Counted from the first letter of the stretch, positions 25,190-42,128 are shown. The stretch is 64,000 bases of DNA from Kocuria palustris (GCF_016907795.1 NZ_JAFBCR010000001.1:2108001-2172000), one strand, 5' to 3'. Numbers and translations are program-made. The notes: generated by a model not told the origin, from the sequence alone.

Positions 25190-27775
25190 TCAGGCGCTGA
25201 CCACCAGGCCCAGCTCGGCGCTGGTGGTCAGCCCGTCCCCGTCGGGAAGCACGCGCACCGTGTAGCCGAACGGACCCGATCGGTCGATCGTGAAGGATCC
25301 GGTGAAGGCCCAGTCCCCGGAATCGGTGCGCTGGACCTCACTCAGATCCTGGTGCTTGCGCTCGTGGATGTGATCGTTGCCCGAGACCCGGCCGAAGCCG
25401 ACCTCGACGCGGACGTCCTCGGGGCTCAGCTCGCCGAGACGGACGTAGGCGGTGACCTCGATGGCATCGCCGATCTGCGGCTCGGAGTGCAGCCCCCCGG
25501 TGCGCACATGCTCGATCCGCACGCCCGCCCAGCCCTGGCGGACCCGGGCGACCCAGGCCGCCGTGGAGCGGGCCTGGGCGTGATCGGCCGCGGAGGCGGC
25601 GCGGCCGGCCCGGGCGGCCGGCAGGTAGAGCTGCTCGACGTAGTCCGCGACCATGCGAGTGGCCGAGACGCTGGGCCCCAGGGTGGTGAGCGTGTGGCGC
25701 ACCATGGCCAGCCACTGATGGGGGACGCGCTCCGCCCCGGCGTCGTGGATCTCGCTGTAGAACCGGGGCGCCACGTGGTTCTCGATCAGCTCGTAGAGCG
25801 CTGCGGCCTCGATGCTGTCCCGCTCATCGTCGGAGGCCCGGTTGTCGGCGGTCGGGATCGCCCAGCCGTTCTGGCCGTCGTAGAGCTCGTCCCACCAGCC
25901 GTCGAGCACCGAGAGATTGAGCCCGCCGTTGATCGCGGCCTTCATCCCGGAGGTGCCGCAGGCCTCGAGCGGTCGCAGGGGGTTGTTGAGCCAGACGTCG
26001 CAGCCCGGGAACAGGGTGCGCGCCATCGACATGTCGTAGTTCGGCAGGAACACGATGCGGTGGCGGACCTCGGGGTCGTCGGTGAAGCGCACCAGGTCCT
26101 GGATCATGCGCTTGCCCATCTCGTCGGCAGGGTGGGACTTGCCGGCGATCACGAGCTGGACGGGGCGCACGGGGTCCAGCAGCAGGCGCTTGAGGCGCTG
26201 CGGATCGCGCAGCATCAGGGTCAGGCGCTTGTAGGTGGGCACCCGTCGGGCGAAGCCGATCGTGAGGACCTCCGGATCGAGCACCGAGTCGGTCCAGCTC
26301 AGCTCGGCATCAGCGGCGCCGCGCTGCTTCCACGACGCGCGCAGGCGACGACGGACATCGGCCACCAGATCCGCGCGCATCTCGGCGCGCACGCGCCACA
26401 GCTGCTCGTCCGGGACCTCGGCCACAGCCCGCCAGCGCGCGCGCAGATCCGGCTGCGACCGGTCCACGGCCAGGGCCTCCATGCGCGGATCGATCCAGGT
26501 CGGCACGTGCACGCCGTTGGTCACCGACGAGATGGGGACCTCGTCGGTGTCGAAGCCGTTCCACAGCCCGGAGAACATCTGCCGCGACACCGCGCCGTGC
26601 AGCTTGGCCACGCCGTTGGCCCGCTGGGCCAGGCGCAGGCCCATGACGGCCATGTTGAACCGGCTGCCGTCGCCGCCGTCGTGGTCCTCGCGCCCCAGAG
26701 CCAGGATCTCCTCGAGAGGGGCGGGCCCGGCCAGCTCGGTGGAGAAGAAGCGCTCGATCATCTCGCGCTCGAAGCGGTCGATGCCGGCCGGGACCGGGGT
26801 GTGCGTGGTGAACACAGTCGAGGCGCGCACCGCGGTGAGGGCCTCGAGCCAGGACATGCCCGCGCCGCCGTCGGTGCCGGGGCTCATCAGCTCGGCGATG
26901 CGCTCGATTCCGGCGAAGCCCGCGTGGCCCTCGTTGCAGTGGAAGACCTCCGGGTCGGGGGCGCCGGTGAGCCGTGAGAACTCGCGCAGCGCGCGAATGC
27001 CGCCCATGCCCAGCAGCAGCTCCTGCTGGAGGCGGTGCTCGCCCCCGCCGCCGTAGAGGCGGTCCGTGACGGCGCGGAAGACGTCGTCGTTCTCGGTGAT
27101 TAGGGAGTCGAGCAGCAGCAGCGGGACGCGCCCCACGTCGGCACGCCAGATCTGGGCGCCCAGCCGCCCGCCGTCAGGCATGGGCAACCAGATCCTCGCA
27201 GGGGAGCCGTCGGGTTCGCGCAGCAGCGTGAGGGGCAGGCCCTGCGGGTCCAGGACGGGGTAGTCCTCGAGCTGCCACCCGTCGCGCGACAGCGACTGGT
27301 TGAAGTAGCCGTTCTGGTACAGCAGGCCCACGCCCACCACGGGCACGCCCATGTCGGAGGCGGTCTTGAGGTGATCGCCGGCCAGGATGCCGAGACCGCC
27401 CGAGTACTGCGGCAGCACGGAGGTGATGCCGTACTCGGCGGAGAAGTAGGCGATCGAGCGCGCGCCGTCGCGACCGTGCTCGCGCTGGTACCACAGCGGC
27501 TCGCTCAGGTAGGTCTCGAGGTCGCGGCCCAGGGCGTCGATGCGCCGGACGAGCTCGTCGTCCTCGGCGATCTGCTGGATCTCCTCGCGGGTCAGCGAGC
27601 CCAGGACCTGGACGGGATCCCCGCCGGAGGCCTCCCAGTCCTCCGGGCCGAGATCCCGGAAGAGCTGCTCGGTGGGCCGGTGCCAGGACCAGCGCAGATT
27701 GGCGGCCAGTCGGCTCAGCGCACTGATCGACTCGGGGAGGGACGTCCGGACGGTGAACCTTCTGATGGCCTTCAC
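25190..27775 (-). CDS. glgP: Alpha-glucan (glycogen/maltodextrin) phosphorylase
   Basis: The 861-residue GT35 phosphorylase releases glucose-1-phosphate from alpha-1,4-glucans. It begins with the DUF3417-like N-terminal domain found in actinobacterial GlgP (LAANLRWSWHRPTEQLFRDL) and contains the PLP-binding Lys612 in GTSGMKAAINGGLNLSVLDG. NEGHAGF and THTPVPAGIDRF are typical substrate-site segments. The GTG start lies 8 nt after TAGGCT, and GGAGGT touches the start codon, so leaderless initiation is likely. It is divergent from glgE. Confidence 0.94.
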   Translation of the reverse strand: MKAIRRFTVRTSLPESISALSRLAANLRWSWHRPTEQLFRDLGPEDWEASGGDPVQVLGSLTREEIQQIAEDDELVRRIDALGRDLETYLSEPLWYQREHGRDGARSIAYFSAEYGITSVLPQYSGGLGILAGDHLKTASDMGVPVVGVGLLYQNGYFNQSLSRDGWQLEDYPVLDPQGLPLTLLREPDGSPARIWLPMPDGGRLGAQIWRADVGRVPLLLLDSLITENDDVFRAVTDRLYGGGGEHRLQQELLLGMGGIRALREFSRLTGAPDPEVFHCNEGHAGFAGIERIAELMSPGTDGGAGMSWLEALTAVRASTVFTTHTPVPAGIDRFEREMIERFFSTELAGPAPLEEILALGREDHDGGDGSRFNMAVMGLRLAQRANGVAKLHGAVSRQMFSGLWNGFDTDEVPISSVTNGVHVPTWIDPRMEALAVDRSQPDLRARWRAVAEVPDEQLWRVRAEMRADLVADVRRRLRASWKQRGAADAELSWTDSVLDPEVLTIGFARRVPTYKRLTLMLRDPQRLKRLLLDPVRPVQLVIAGKSHPADEMGKRMIQDLVRFTDDPEVRHRIVFLPNYDMSMARTLFPGCDVWLNNPLRPLEACGTSGMKAAINGGLNLSVLDGWWDELYDGQNGWAIPTADNRASDDERDSIEAAALYELIENHVAPRFYSEIHDAGAERVPHQWLAMVRHTLTTLGPSVSATRMVADYVEQLYLPAARAGRAASAADHAQARSTAAWVARVRQGWAGVRIEHVRTGGLHSEPQIGDAIEVTAYVRLGELSPEDVRVEVGFGRVSGNDHIHERKHQDLSEVQRTDSGDWAFTGSFTIDRSGPFGYTVRVLPDGDGLTTSAELGLVVSA

Positions 27776-27921
27776 ACCTCCGGAGCCTAGCGCCGCAGAG
27801 GGCTCCGGACGAGGCCCCCTCGGATTCCACGGCCCTGTCTGCGCAGCGATACGGGCCGTCGCCCGGAAAATCGCTCGTGACTTGCTTCACCATGGACCGC
27901 CGGACTGACTACGGTGTGGGG

Positions 27922-30063
27922 GTGACCTCCAAGAGCATGCCCAAGCCGCCCCGAGACTCCGCCTCCGCTCCCGAGCCCAGCTCGAGCGCGCCGTCCGCCG
28001 CGGGGGCCCCTGCTGCCCCGGCTGCCGCCGTCGAGCCCGTCGATCTGTCCGGTCTCGTCTACGGACGCATTCCCATCGAGAACGTGTCCCCGTCCGTGCT
28101 GTGCGGGCGCCGTCCCGCCACCGCCCTGCCCGGCGAGGACATCCGCATCGCCGCGACCGTCTACCGCGAGGGCCACGACGCCCTCGGCGTGACCGCCGTG
28201 CTGCGTGACCCGCAGGGCCGGGAGCACCAGCGCACTGCCATGAGCCTCAGCGCCCCGGGCACCGATCGCTACGAGGGCTGGGTCCGCCCCGATGCCGAGG
28301 GCGAGTGGAGCTTCACCGTCGAGGGCTGGGGCGATCTGTACGAGACCTGGCGCCACGCCGCCGAGATCAAGCTCGGTGTCGGGCAGGACGTCGAGTTGAT
28401 GATGGACGAGGGCGTGGTCGTCTTCGAGCGCGCCGCCTCGGAGGCCGAGCGCCCCGAGTCGCAGCGCCGCCTGCTGGGCGAGATCGCCGAGCAGCTGAAG
28501 GATCGTTCGATCCCCGCCAGCCAGCGATTCGCCCGCGCCGCGGACCGCTCGGTCCTGGAGATCGTCGCCGCCTCGCCGATCCGCAGCCTCGTGACCAGCT
28601 CCGAGCCCCTGCCGCTGCGCGTCGAGCGCGATGCCGCCGGTCGCGGCGCCTGGTACGAGTTCTTCCCCCGCTCCGAGGGCGCCGTGCGCGATGAGACCAC
28701 GGGCGGCTTCCGCTCGGGCACCTTCCGCACCGCGGCCGAGCGCCTGCCCGCCGTCGCGGACATGGGCTTCGACGTCCTCTACATGCCGCCGATCCACCCG
28801 ATCGGGCACGCGCACCGCAAGGGGCCGAACAACACCCTGCACGCGGGTCCGAACGATCCGGGCTCGCCCTGGGCGATCGGCAGCGAGGACGGCGGCCACG
28901 ACGCCATCCATCCTGATCTGGGGACCTTCGAGGACTTCGACGACTTCGTCGCCCGCGCCCGGGAGCTGGGTCTCGAGGTCGCCCTGGACCTCGCGCTGCA
29001 GGCCTCCCCGGATCACCCCTGGGTCCAGCAGCACCCGGAGTGGTTCACCACGCGCGCCGACGGCACGATCGCGTATGCGGAGAACCCGCCCAAGAAGTAC
29101 CAGGACATCTATCCGATCAACTTCGACAACGACCCCGAGGGGCTGTGCCGGGAGGTCCTGCGGATCGTGCAGCTGTGGATCTCCCACGGCGTGCGGATCT
29201 TCCGCGTGGACAATCCGCACACCAAGCCGCTCTGGTTCTGGGAGTGGCTGCTCGATCGGGTCCGGAAGATCGACGACGGCGTCGTCTTCCTGGCCGAGGC
29301 CTTCACCCGCCCGGCCATGATGCAGGGCCTGGCCAAGGCCGGCTTCCAGCAGTCGTACTCGTACTTCACCTGGCGCAACGCCAAGTGGGAGCTCGAGGAG
29401 TACCTGGAGGAGGTCGCCCGGGAGACCGCCGCCCAGTACCGTCCGAACTTCTTCGTGAACACCCCGGACATCCTCACGTCCTATTTCGTGGAGGGCGGGC
29501 GCCCGGCGTTCAAGATCCGCGCGGCGATCGCGGCCACGGCCTCGCCCCTGTGGGGCATGTACGCCGGCTACGAGCTCTACGAGAACGTCCAGCGCCCGGG
29601 CGCCGAGGAGTCGATCGACTCCGAGAAGTTCGAGTACCGCCCGCGCGACTTCAAGGACGCGGAGGTCCGCGGCGATTCGCTGGCGCCCTACGTGCGCCGC
29701 CTCAACCAGCTGCGCCACGAGCACCCGGCCCTCGGGGACCTGCAGAACCTGACCCTGCACCCCACCGACGACGACGCCATCCTGTGCTTCTCCAAGACCA
29801 AGACGGTCCAGGGGCCGGACGGGGAGCACGAGGACACGCTGATCGTCGTGGCGAACACCGATCCGCATTCGGTGCGCACCGCGAACATCGAGCTCGACCT
29901 GGAGGCCCTGCGCCTGGCCCCGCAGGATCGCGCCGAGGACGGGACCTTCGCAGCCGATGAGCTGCTCACGGGAGAGTCCTGGTCCTGGGGCGATCGCGTG
30001 TGGGTCCGCCTGGACCCGTTCTACGAGCCCGTCCACATCGTCAGCGTGCGTCGCCGGCGCTGA
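27922..30063 (+). CDS. glgE: Alpha-1,4-glucan:maltose-1-phosphate maltosyltransferase GlgE
   Basis: The 713-residue GH13_3 enzyme elongates glucan with maltose from maltose-1-phosphate. Nucleophile Asp430 (FRVDNPHTKP) and acid Glu459 (FLAEAFTRP) are 29 residues apart, the same spacing as in characterised GlgE. PPKKYQDIYPINFDND is family-diagnostic. The N-terminal 45 residues are Ser/Pro/Ala-rich linker. GTG 27922 is chosen because TACGGT (27910-27915) precedes it by 6 nt; an ATG upstream would overlap the -10. It heads the glgE-treS-mak/glgB cluster. Confidence 0.96.
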   Translation: MTSKSMPKPPRDSASAPEPSSSAPSAAGAPAAPAAAVEPVDLSGLVYGRIPIENVSPSVLCGRRPATALPGEDIRIAATVYREGHDALGVTAVLRDPQGREHQRTAMSLSAPGTDRYEGWVRPDAEGEWSFTVEGWGDLYETWRHAAEIKLGVGQDVELMMDEGVVVFERAASEAERPESQRRLLGEIAEQLKDRSIPASQRFARAADRSVLEIVAASPIRSLVTSSEPLPLRVERDAAGRGAWYEFFPRSEGAVRDETTGGFRSGTFRTAAERLPAVADMGFDVLYMPPIHPIGHAHRKGPNNTLHAGPNDPGSPWAIGSEDGGHDAIHPDLGTFEDFDDFVARARELGLEVALDLALQASPDHPWVQQHPEWFTTRADGTIAYAENPPKKYQDIYPINFDNDPEGLCREVLRIVQLWISHGVRIFRVDNPHTKPLWFWEWLLDRVRKIDDGVVFLAEAFTRPAMMQGLAKAGFQQSYSYFTWRNAKWELEEYLEEVARETAAQYRPNFFVNTPDILTSYFVEGGRPAFKIRAAIAATASPLWGMYAGYELYENVQRPGAEESIDSEKFEYRPRDFKDAEVRGDSLAPYVRRLNQLRHEHPALGDLQNLTLHPTDDDAILCFSKTKTVQGPDGEHEDTLIVVANTDPHSVRTANIELDLEALRLAPQDRAEDGTFAADELLTGESWSWGDRVWVRLDPFYEPVHIVSVRRRR

Positions 30064-30088
30064 GCGCGGACGATCCGCGAGCACTACC

Positions 30089-30120
30089 CGGGCCGGGCGC
30101 CCGCCGCGGCGCCCGGCCCG
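30089..30120 (+). terminator. Hairpin between glgE and treS
   Basis: A perfect 13-bp stem (30089-30101 with 30108-30120) with a 6-nt loop, followed by TTCC. It may terminate part of the glgE transcript or stabilise its 3' end. Confidence 0.6.
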
Positions 30121-30159
30121 TTCCGCAGCACGAAACCAGCAGCAGGAGATGCACCGCAC

Positions 30160-31935
<1,776 letters not shown>

Positions 31936-31982
31936 GCTCGTCCTCGCCCGTTCACCCGCACCACCTGCACAGGAGACCTGAC

Positions 31983-34900
31983 ATGTCCGCCGTGAACCCG
32001 TCGTCGCACCCGGCGCGCAGCCTCGAGGAGGTGCTGCGCGGCTGGCTGCCCTCGCGGCGCTGGTTCCCCTTCGACGGCGATGCCGAGCAGCTGAGCCTCG
32101 AGACGGCCGCGGTGATCCCGCTGTCCGAGTCCCCGGCCGGCGCCTCGCCCGAGGACGAGGGCCTGGCGATCCACCTCCTGCGGGCGGGCACCCCGTCCGG
32201 GACGCGCATCGTCCAGGTGCCGCTGGAGACCTCCGCCTCGGCCTTCGACCAGCAGATCGGCTCCTTCGAGACCTCCGCAGGGACGCGCCACGTCCGGGAG
32301 GCCGTCGATCAGCCGGAGTTCCTGGACGCCGTGCTGGGCCTGCTGCGCAAGGGCTCGCAGATCGGCGGGCGCCGCGCGGCCATGACGGGGGCGGCCAACG
32401 ACTCGCTGACCCCGGTCTCGGGCGTGAAGGCCGCCGAGCAGGTGCAGGTGATCGCCGGCGAGCAGTCGAACACCTCGGTGGTGCTGCGCCCCGTCGAGCC
32501 CGGCGAGGACGCGCTGATCCTCAAGTTCTTCCGCATCCTCGGCGAGGGGGAGAACCCGGACGTCGAGGTCGGACGCGAGCTGACCGACCTCGGCTGCTCC
32601 GTGGTGGCACGGACCTGGGGCTGGGCCGAGATCACCTGGCCGGAGACCGGCGACGACGACGGCCAGCGCCAGGCCGTCGGGCAGTCGGTCGTGGCCGCGG
32701 AGTTCGTCGACGGCGCCCAGGATGCCTGGCGCCTGGCCGTCGAGGCCGCCGCCGAAGGCCGCTCCTTCGCCGCGGAGGCCCGCGAGCTCGGCCGTGCCAC
32801 GGCGCGCATGCACCGCGACCTCGCCTCCGCCTTCGGCACGCAGGAGACCCTCGGGCCCCGGCGCGAGGCGCTGCTGGAGTCGCTGTCCGGGCGTCTGGAA
32901 TGGGCCCGCGATCAGATGGGCGACCGTCCGGGCGGGCTGGAGCAGGAGCTGGACTCGGTCATCGCCCGCGCCCGCGAGGTCGAGCAGCTGCCCGAGCTGC
33001 AGCGCATCCACGGCGACTACCACCTGGGCCAGGTGCTGCGCGGTCCCGACGGTGCCTTCCGCATCCTTGATTTCGAGGGCGAGCCGCTGCGCGAGATGTC
33101 GGAGCGCTCGGCCGCAGACCTTCCCCTGCGCGACGTCGTGGGGATGCTGCGCTCGCTGGACTACGCCGCAGCGTTCGGGCAGCGCGAGTCCGGGCGCGAC
33201 ACCGAGCAGTGGGGTCAGGCGGCCGCCGAGGCGCTGCTCGAGGGCTGGACCGCCGTGACCCACACGATCGTGGAGCGCCGTGATCCCCTGTTCCAGGCGC
33301 TGTGGCTGGACAAGGCCATGTACGAGGTCGTCTACGAGTCGCGCAATCGCCCCGACTGGGTCGACGTCCCGCTCAGGGCCGTGCTCAGCGCGCTCGGCGG
33401 CTCCCAGTCTTCGGCCGCCGTCGACCCCGCAGCCGGTGCCGCGGCCGGTGCGCTCTCTGGCGACCAGGAGACGGCCGACGAGCCCTCGGATGTCCGGGGG
33501 ACGGGGGGCACCGCGTCGGAGGCTTCTGGTGCACCGGTCGAGACCTCGGCCGTCGTGCCGGGCCCGAGCGCGGCTGCTGCGGGCGTACCCTCGCAGTACC
33601 AGGCCGATCAGGCCATCCGGGGCGGCGCGGAGCCGACCCCCGACCAGCAGGAAGGCTCCGCCCCGGAGCCCCCCGCCGCAGCACCGCAGGCGGAGACGGA
33701 CGAGACCAGCGGAAGCGAGCACCACGTGTCCCACACCATCTCCGAGGATGTCCTGGCGGCTGTCGCCGAGGGCCGGTACTACGATCCGCACTGCGTGCTC
33801 GGCGCGCATCCGCAGGACGACGGCACCGTCGTGGTCCGCACCCTGCGGCGCTTCGCCCAGAAGGTCGAGGCGATCACCGGAGACGGCTCCGTGCACCTGC
33901 TCAGCCACGAGTGGGGCGGCATCTTCACCGGTCGCATCCCCGCGACCTCGGACGGCGGCATCCCCGACTACCGCCTGCGCGTGACCTGGGACGGCGGACA
34001 CAGCCTCGAGGTCGACGATCCGTACCGCAGCACTCCGACCGTGGGCGAGATGGACCTGCATCTGATCGGCGAGGGCCGGCACGAGGAGCTCTGGAAGGTC
34101 CTGGGCGCCCGTGTGCGCAGCTGGCCCTCGAGCTTCGGCGAGACCCGCGGCACGAGCTTCGCCGTCTGGGCCCCCAATGCCCGAGCCGTGCGCGTCATCG
34201 GCGACTTCAACGGCTGGGACGGCACCGAGCACGCCATGCGCTCGCTCGGCGGCAGCGGCGTCTGGGAGCTCTTCGTCCCGGGCGTCGGCCACGGTGCCAT
34301 CTACAAGTTCCGCATCATGGGCCCGGGCGGGCAGTGGAAGGACAAGGCGGACCCCATGGCCCGCTGGAGCGAGGTGCCGCCGCTGACCGGCTCCCGCGTC
34401 CTCGACAGCGAATACACGTTCGGCGACGACGAGTGGATGGAGCGCCGCGCGCAGACGGACCCGCACAGCGGTCCCATGAGCGTCTACGAGGTCCACATCG
34501 GCTCGTGGCGCCAGGGGCTGAGCTACCGGGACCTGGCCACCGAGCTCGTCGACTACGTCAAGGCCCACGGGTTCACCCACGTGGAGTTCATGCCGGTGGC
34601 CGAGCACCCGTTCGGCGGCTCGTGGGGCTACCAGGTCACGGGCTACTACGCCCCCACGTCGCGCTTCGGCGATCCCGATGACTTCAAGCACCTCGTCGAC
34701 GCCCTCCACCAGGCCGGCATCGGCGTGCTCGTCGACTGGGTCCCCGGGCACTTCCCCAAGGACGACTTCGCCCTGGCCCGCTTCGACGGTGCACCGCTCT
34801 ACGAGCACCCGGATCCCCGCCGCGGCGAGCACAAGGACTGGGGCACTCTGATCTTCGACTACGGGCGCACCGAGGTCCGCAACTTCCTCGTGGCCAACGC

Positions 34901-35906
34901 CCTGTACTGGCTCGAGGAGTTCCACGTCGACGGCCTGCGCGTGGACGCCGTGGCTTCGATGCTCTACCTGGACTACTCGCGCGAGCACGGCGAGTGGGAG
35001 CCGAACCAGTTCGGAGGGCGGGAGAACCTGGAGGCCATCTCGTTCCTGCAGGAGGCCACCGCCACGGCCTACCGCCGCAGCCCCGGCACGGTGATGATCG
35101 CCGAGGAGTCCACGGCATTCCCGGGAGTCACTCGTCCCACCAGCGGCAACGGTCTGGGCTTCGGCATCAAGTGGAACATGGGCTGGATGCACGACTCGCT
35201 CGAGTACATGGGCGAGGACCCTGTGAACCGCAGCTACCACCACGGCAAGCTGACGTTCTCCATGGTGTACGCGTACTCCGAGAACTTCATCCTCCCGATC
35301 TCGCACGACGAGGTCGTCTACGGCAAGGGCTCCCTGCTGCGCAAGATGCCGGGAGACCGCTGGCAGCAGCTCGCCAACGTCCGGGCCTACCTCGCGTACA
35401 TGTGGGCGCATCCCGGCAAGCAGCTGATCTTCATGGGCACCGAGTTCGCGCAGGACGCCGAGTGGGACAACGACAAGTCGCTGGACTGGTGGCTCGCGGA
35501 GACGGAGCCGCACCAGGGCATCCAGCGCCTGGTCGTGGAGCTGAACGAGATCTACAAGCAGACTCCGGCGCTGTGGGCGCAGGACAACGCGCCGGAGGGC
35601 TTCACCTGGCTGGATGCCAACGACAGCCAGGGCTGCACCATGTCGTTCGTGCGATGGGACACCGCCGGCGAGCCGCTGGTCTGCGCGGTCAACTTCGCGG
35701 GCATGCCCCACAACGGCTTCCATCTGCCGCTGCCTCGCGGCGGGCAGTGGGAGGAGGTCCTGAACACGGACGACCTCCGCTTCGGCGGCTCGGGCGTGGT
35801 GAACGGATCGGTCACGGCCGTGGATGAGCCCCAGTACGCGCAGCCGGCCCACGCGGTGCTGGACCTGCCGCCGCTGGGTGCGGTCTGGCTCCGGCCGACG
35901 AACTGA
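31983..35906 (+). CDS. glgB: Bifunctional maltokinase - 1,4-alpha-glucan branching enzyme fusion (Mak-GlgB)
   Basis: This 1307-residue protein starts at ATG 31983 behind AGGAGACC. Residues 1 to about 465 are a maltokinase (Pep2/Mak) with the kinase loop HGDYHLGQ (His343-Gln350) and DFEGEP (Asp363), making maltose-1-phosphate from maltose and ATP. Residues about 470-580 are a Pro/Ala/Glu-rich linker. Residues about 583-1307 are a full-length GlgB with CBM48 and GH13_9 core: Asp988 (LRVDAVAS), Glu1041 (IAEESTAFPG), Asp1109 (SHDEVVYGKGS). The reading frame is continuous with no sign of a frameshift artefact. It completes the GlgE pathway with treS and glgE upstream. Confidence 0.95.
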   Translation: MSAVNPSSHPARSLEEVLRGWLPSRRWFPFDGDAEQLSLETAAVIPLSESPAGASPEDEGLAIHLLRAGTPSGTRIVQVPLETSASAFDQQIGSFETSAGTRHVREAVDQPEFLDAVLGLLRKGSQIGGRRAAMTGAANDSLTPVSGVKAAEQVQVIAGEQSNTSVVLRPVEPGEDALILKFFRILGEGENPDVEVGRELTDLGCSVVARTWGWAEITWPETGDDDGQRQAVGQSVVAAEFVDGAQDAWRLAVEAAAEGRSFAAEARELGRATARMHRDLASAFGTQETLGPRREALLESLSGRLEWARDQMGDRPGGLEQELDSVIARAREVEQLPELQRIHGDYHLGQVLRGPDGAFRILDFEGEPLREMSERSAADLPLRDVVGMLRSLDYAAAFGQRESGRDTEQWGQAAAEALLEGWTAVTHTIVERRDPLFQALWLDKAMYEVVYESRNRPDWVDVPLRAVLSALGGSQSSAAVDPAAGAAAGALSGDQETADEPSDVRGTGGTASEASGAPVETSAVVPGPSAAAAGVPSQYQADQAIRGGAEPTPDQQEGSAPEPPAAAPQAETDETSGSEHHVSHTISEDVLAAVAEGRYYDPHCVLGAHPQDDGTVVVRTLRRFAQKVEAITGDGSVHLLSHEWGGIFTGRIPATSDGGIPDYRLRVTWDGGHSLEVDDPYRSTPTVGEMDLHLIGEGRHEELWKVLGARVRSWPSSFGETRGTSFAVWAPNARAVRVIGDFNGWDGTEHAMRSLGGSGVWELFVPGVGHGAIYKFRIMGPGGQWKDKADPMARWSEVPPLTGSRVLDSEYTFGDDEWMERRAQTDPHSGPMSVYEVHIGSWRQGLSYRDLATELVDYVKAHGFTHVEFMPVAEHPFGGSWGYQVTGYYAPTSRFGDPDDFKHLVDALHQAGIGVLVDWVPGHFPKDDFALARFDGAPLYEHPDPRRGEHKDWGTLIFDYGRTEVRNFLVANALYWLEEFHVDGLRVDAVASMLYLDYSREHGEWEPNQFGGRENLEAISFLQEATATAYRRSPGTVMIAEESTAFPGVTRPTSGNGLGFGIKWNMGWMHDSLEYMGEDPVNRSYHHGKLTFSMVYAYSENFILPISHDEVVYGKGSLLRKMPGDRWQQLANVRAYLAYMWAHPGKQLIFMGTEFAQDAEWDNDKSLDWWLAETEPHQGIQRLVVELNEIYKQTPALWAQDNAPEGFTWLDANDSQGCTMSFVRWDTAGEPLVCAVNFAGMPHNGFHLPLPRGGQWEEVLNTDDLRFGGSGVVNGSVTAVDEPQYAQPAHAVLDLPPLGAVWLRPTN

Positions 35907-35989
35907 CTGGCCGGCGGCGGGCGCGCAGCTCGCAGTGGCGACAGGCCGTCGCAGGCTCGGTGCCGGAGACAGCAGCCGACTGAGCAGGG

Positions 35990-36033
35990 AAGGAGCCCGT
36001 CCTCGCGCACGCAACGCGGGGGCGGGCCCCTTC
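35990..36033 (+). terminator. Terminator of the glgE-treS-mak/glgB cluster
   Basis: An 18-bp stem (35990-36007 with 36016-36033; one mismatch and two G-U pairs) is followed by TTCTCGTTT, just upstream of the rrn promoters. Confidence 0.75.
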
Positions 36034-36037
36034 TCGT

Positions 36038-36066
36038 TTGCGCGCAGCGGGGGACGTGTGTAGTGT
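36038..36066 (+). promoter_or_regulatory. rrn promoter P1
   Basis: TTGCGC (36038-36043), 17-bp spacer, TAGTGT (36061-36066). It lies directly behind the terminator of the preceding cluster. Confidence 0.55.
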
Positions 36067-36182
36067 TCTTCTTCGTCGCTCCGGCAGTCCGGACGGCACG
36101 GAGCAGCCGGAAGGCCTCCTGTCACGGACTGCATGCAACGCGTCGCAGGATTTCTGAGAGTTCAACCGCCGGAGACGGCGAG

Positions 36183-36211
36183 TTGACCTGAGGGAGGGCG
36201 ACGGGTAATGT
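36183..36211 (+). promoter_or_regulatory. rrn promoter P2
   Basis: TTGACC (36183-36188), exactly 17-bp spacer, TAATGT (36206-36211). This is the best sigma-70-like match in the window and lies about 260 bp before mature 16S. The stretch 35907-36471 otherwise holds only the terminator, P1, and the leader. Confidence 0.75.
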
Positions 36212-36317
36212 AGCGGAGTGCTTCGGACGGGTGCTGAAGCTGCGGATGACGCAGCGGCACGGTCCAGCAAGGAACTGATCTTCGCGGGCCTGGTGAAACG
36301 GGCTGGTTGATCGTCTG

Positions 36318-36338
36318 TTGTTTGAGAACTCGATAGTG
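36318..36338 (+). promoter_or_regulatory. rrn leader motif (antitermination-like), copy 1
   Basis: TTGTTTGAGAACT followed by ATAGTG. The same pair of motifs recurs before 23S at 38393-38413 with the same spacing. Repetition in the leader and spacer is typical of nut-like/boxA antitermination regions of actinobacterial rrn operons. Confidence 0.6.
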
Positions 36339-36471
36339 TGCCAAATTGTCTGTTGATACCAGTTCAAGCAATTTTTTGTTTGGTTGGATCAGCTGATGCG
36401 TCAGTGCGTCTCGTTCCCGTGACGTGCTGGCGATCTTATTTTGATTCCAGCCAGGTATGGTTTTTCGTTTT

Positions 36472-41627
<5,156 letters not shown>

Positions 41628-41809
41628 ACACACAACATGTCTTGCAGCCCTTTTGGGGGTGTGAATAGCAGCGTGTTTCGCGTCCACTGTACGGTTTTGG
41701 AACAACACTGTCCCACAACCATCTGGTTCCCGTTAGCGGGGTTGGCGGTGGTGGGTGGTAGGTTCGTGAACAGGTTTCCACGCGCACTGCGGTGTGTGGT
41801 GGTGGCAGG

Positions 41810-41928
41810 TTTGCGGTGGTTATAGCGTGAGGGAAACGCCCGGTCCCATCCCGAACCCGGAAGCTAAGGCTCACAGCGCCGATGGTACTGCACTCTGATG
41901 GGTGTGGGAGAGTAGGTCGCCGCCGCAA
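41810..41928 (+). rRNA. rrf: 5S ribosomal RNA
   Basis: About 119 nt. The 5' TTGCGGTGGT pairs with the 3' GCCGCCGCAA, and the conserved CCCATCCCGAACCCGGAAG and GGGAGAGTAGG are present. It lies 182 nt after 23S. Confidence 0.95.
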
Positions 41929-41942
41929 TTATTTGTACGGAG

Positions 41943-42014
41943 AGAGGCTGATCGCTGACTCCTCGTCTTCACCGTGAGGGTGAGGATGGGTCGAGTCGCG
42001 GTCGGCCTCTTTTC
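41943..42014 (+). terminator. rrn operon terminator
   Basis: Long hairpin AGAGGCTGATCGC...GCGGTCGGCCTCT (G-U pairs included) with an inner CTTCACC/GGGTGAGG hairpin, followed by TTTT. It is the most canonical intrinsic terminator in the window. Confidence 0.85.
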
Positions 42015-42046
42015 GCATGCCCAGATGCTTTTTGCCCCCTCCTGCT

Positions 42047-42100
42047 GAGTGGATACCTGGTTGCACTATGAGGGCCTTTAGCGCAATTGGGGATCCACTC
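42047..42100. repeat. Tandem palindromic element, unit 1 (54 bp)
   Basis: Ends are GAGTGGAT and ATCCACTC. Internally the arms TGGTTGCACTA and TAGCGCAATTG pair with G-U wobble, giving one long hairpin. It has the same length and ends as unit 2 and about 80 percent identity to it. Confidence 0.8.
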
Positions 42101-42128
42101 GGCCTACGGGGCTCTTCCTCCCCGCGCC

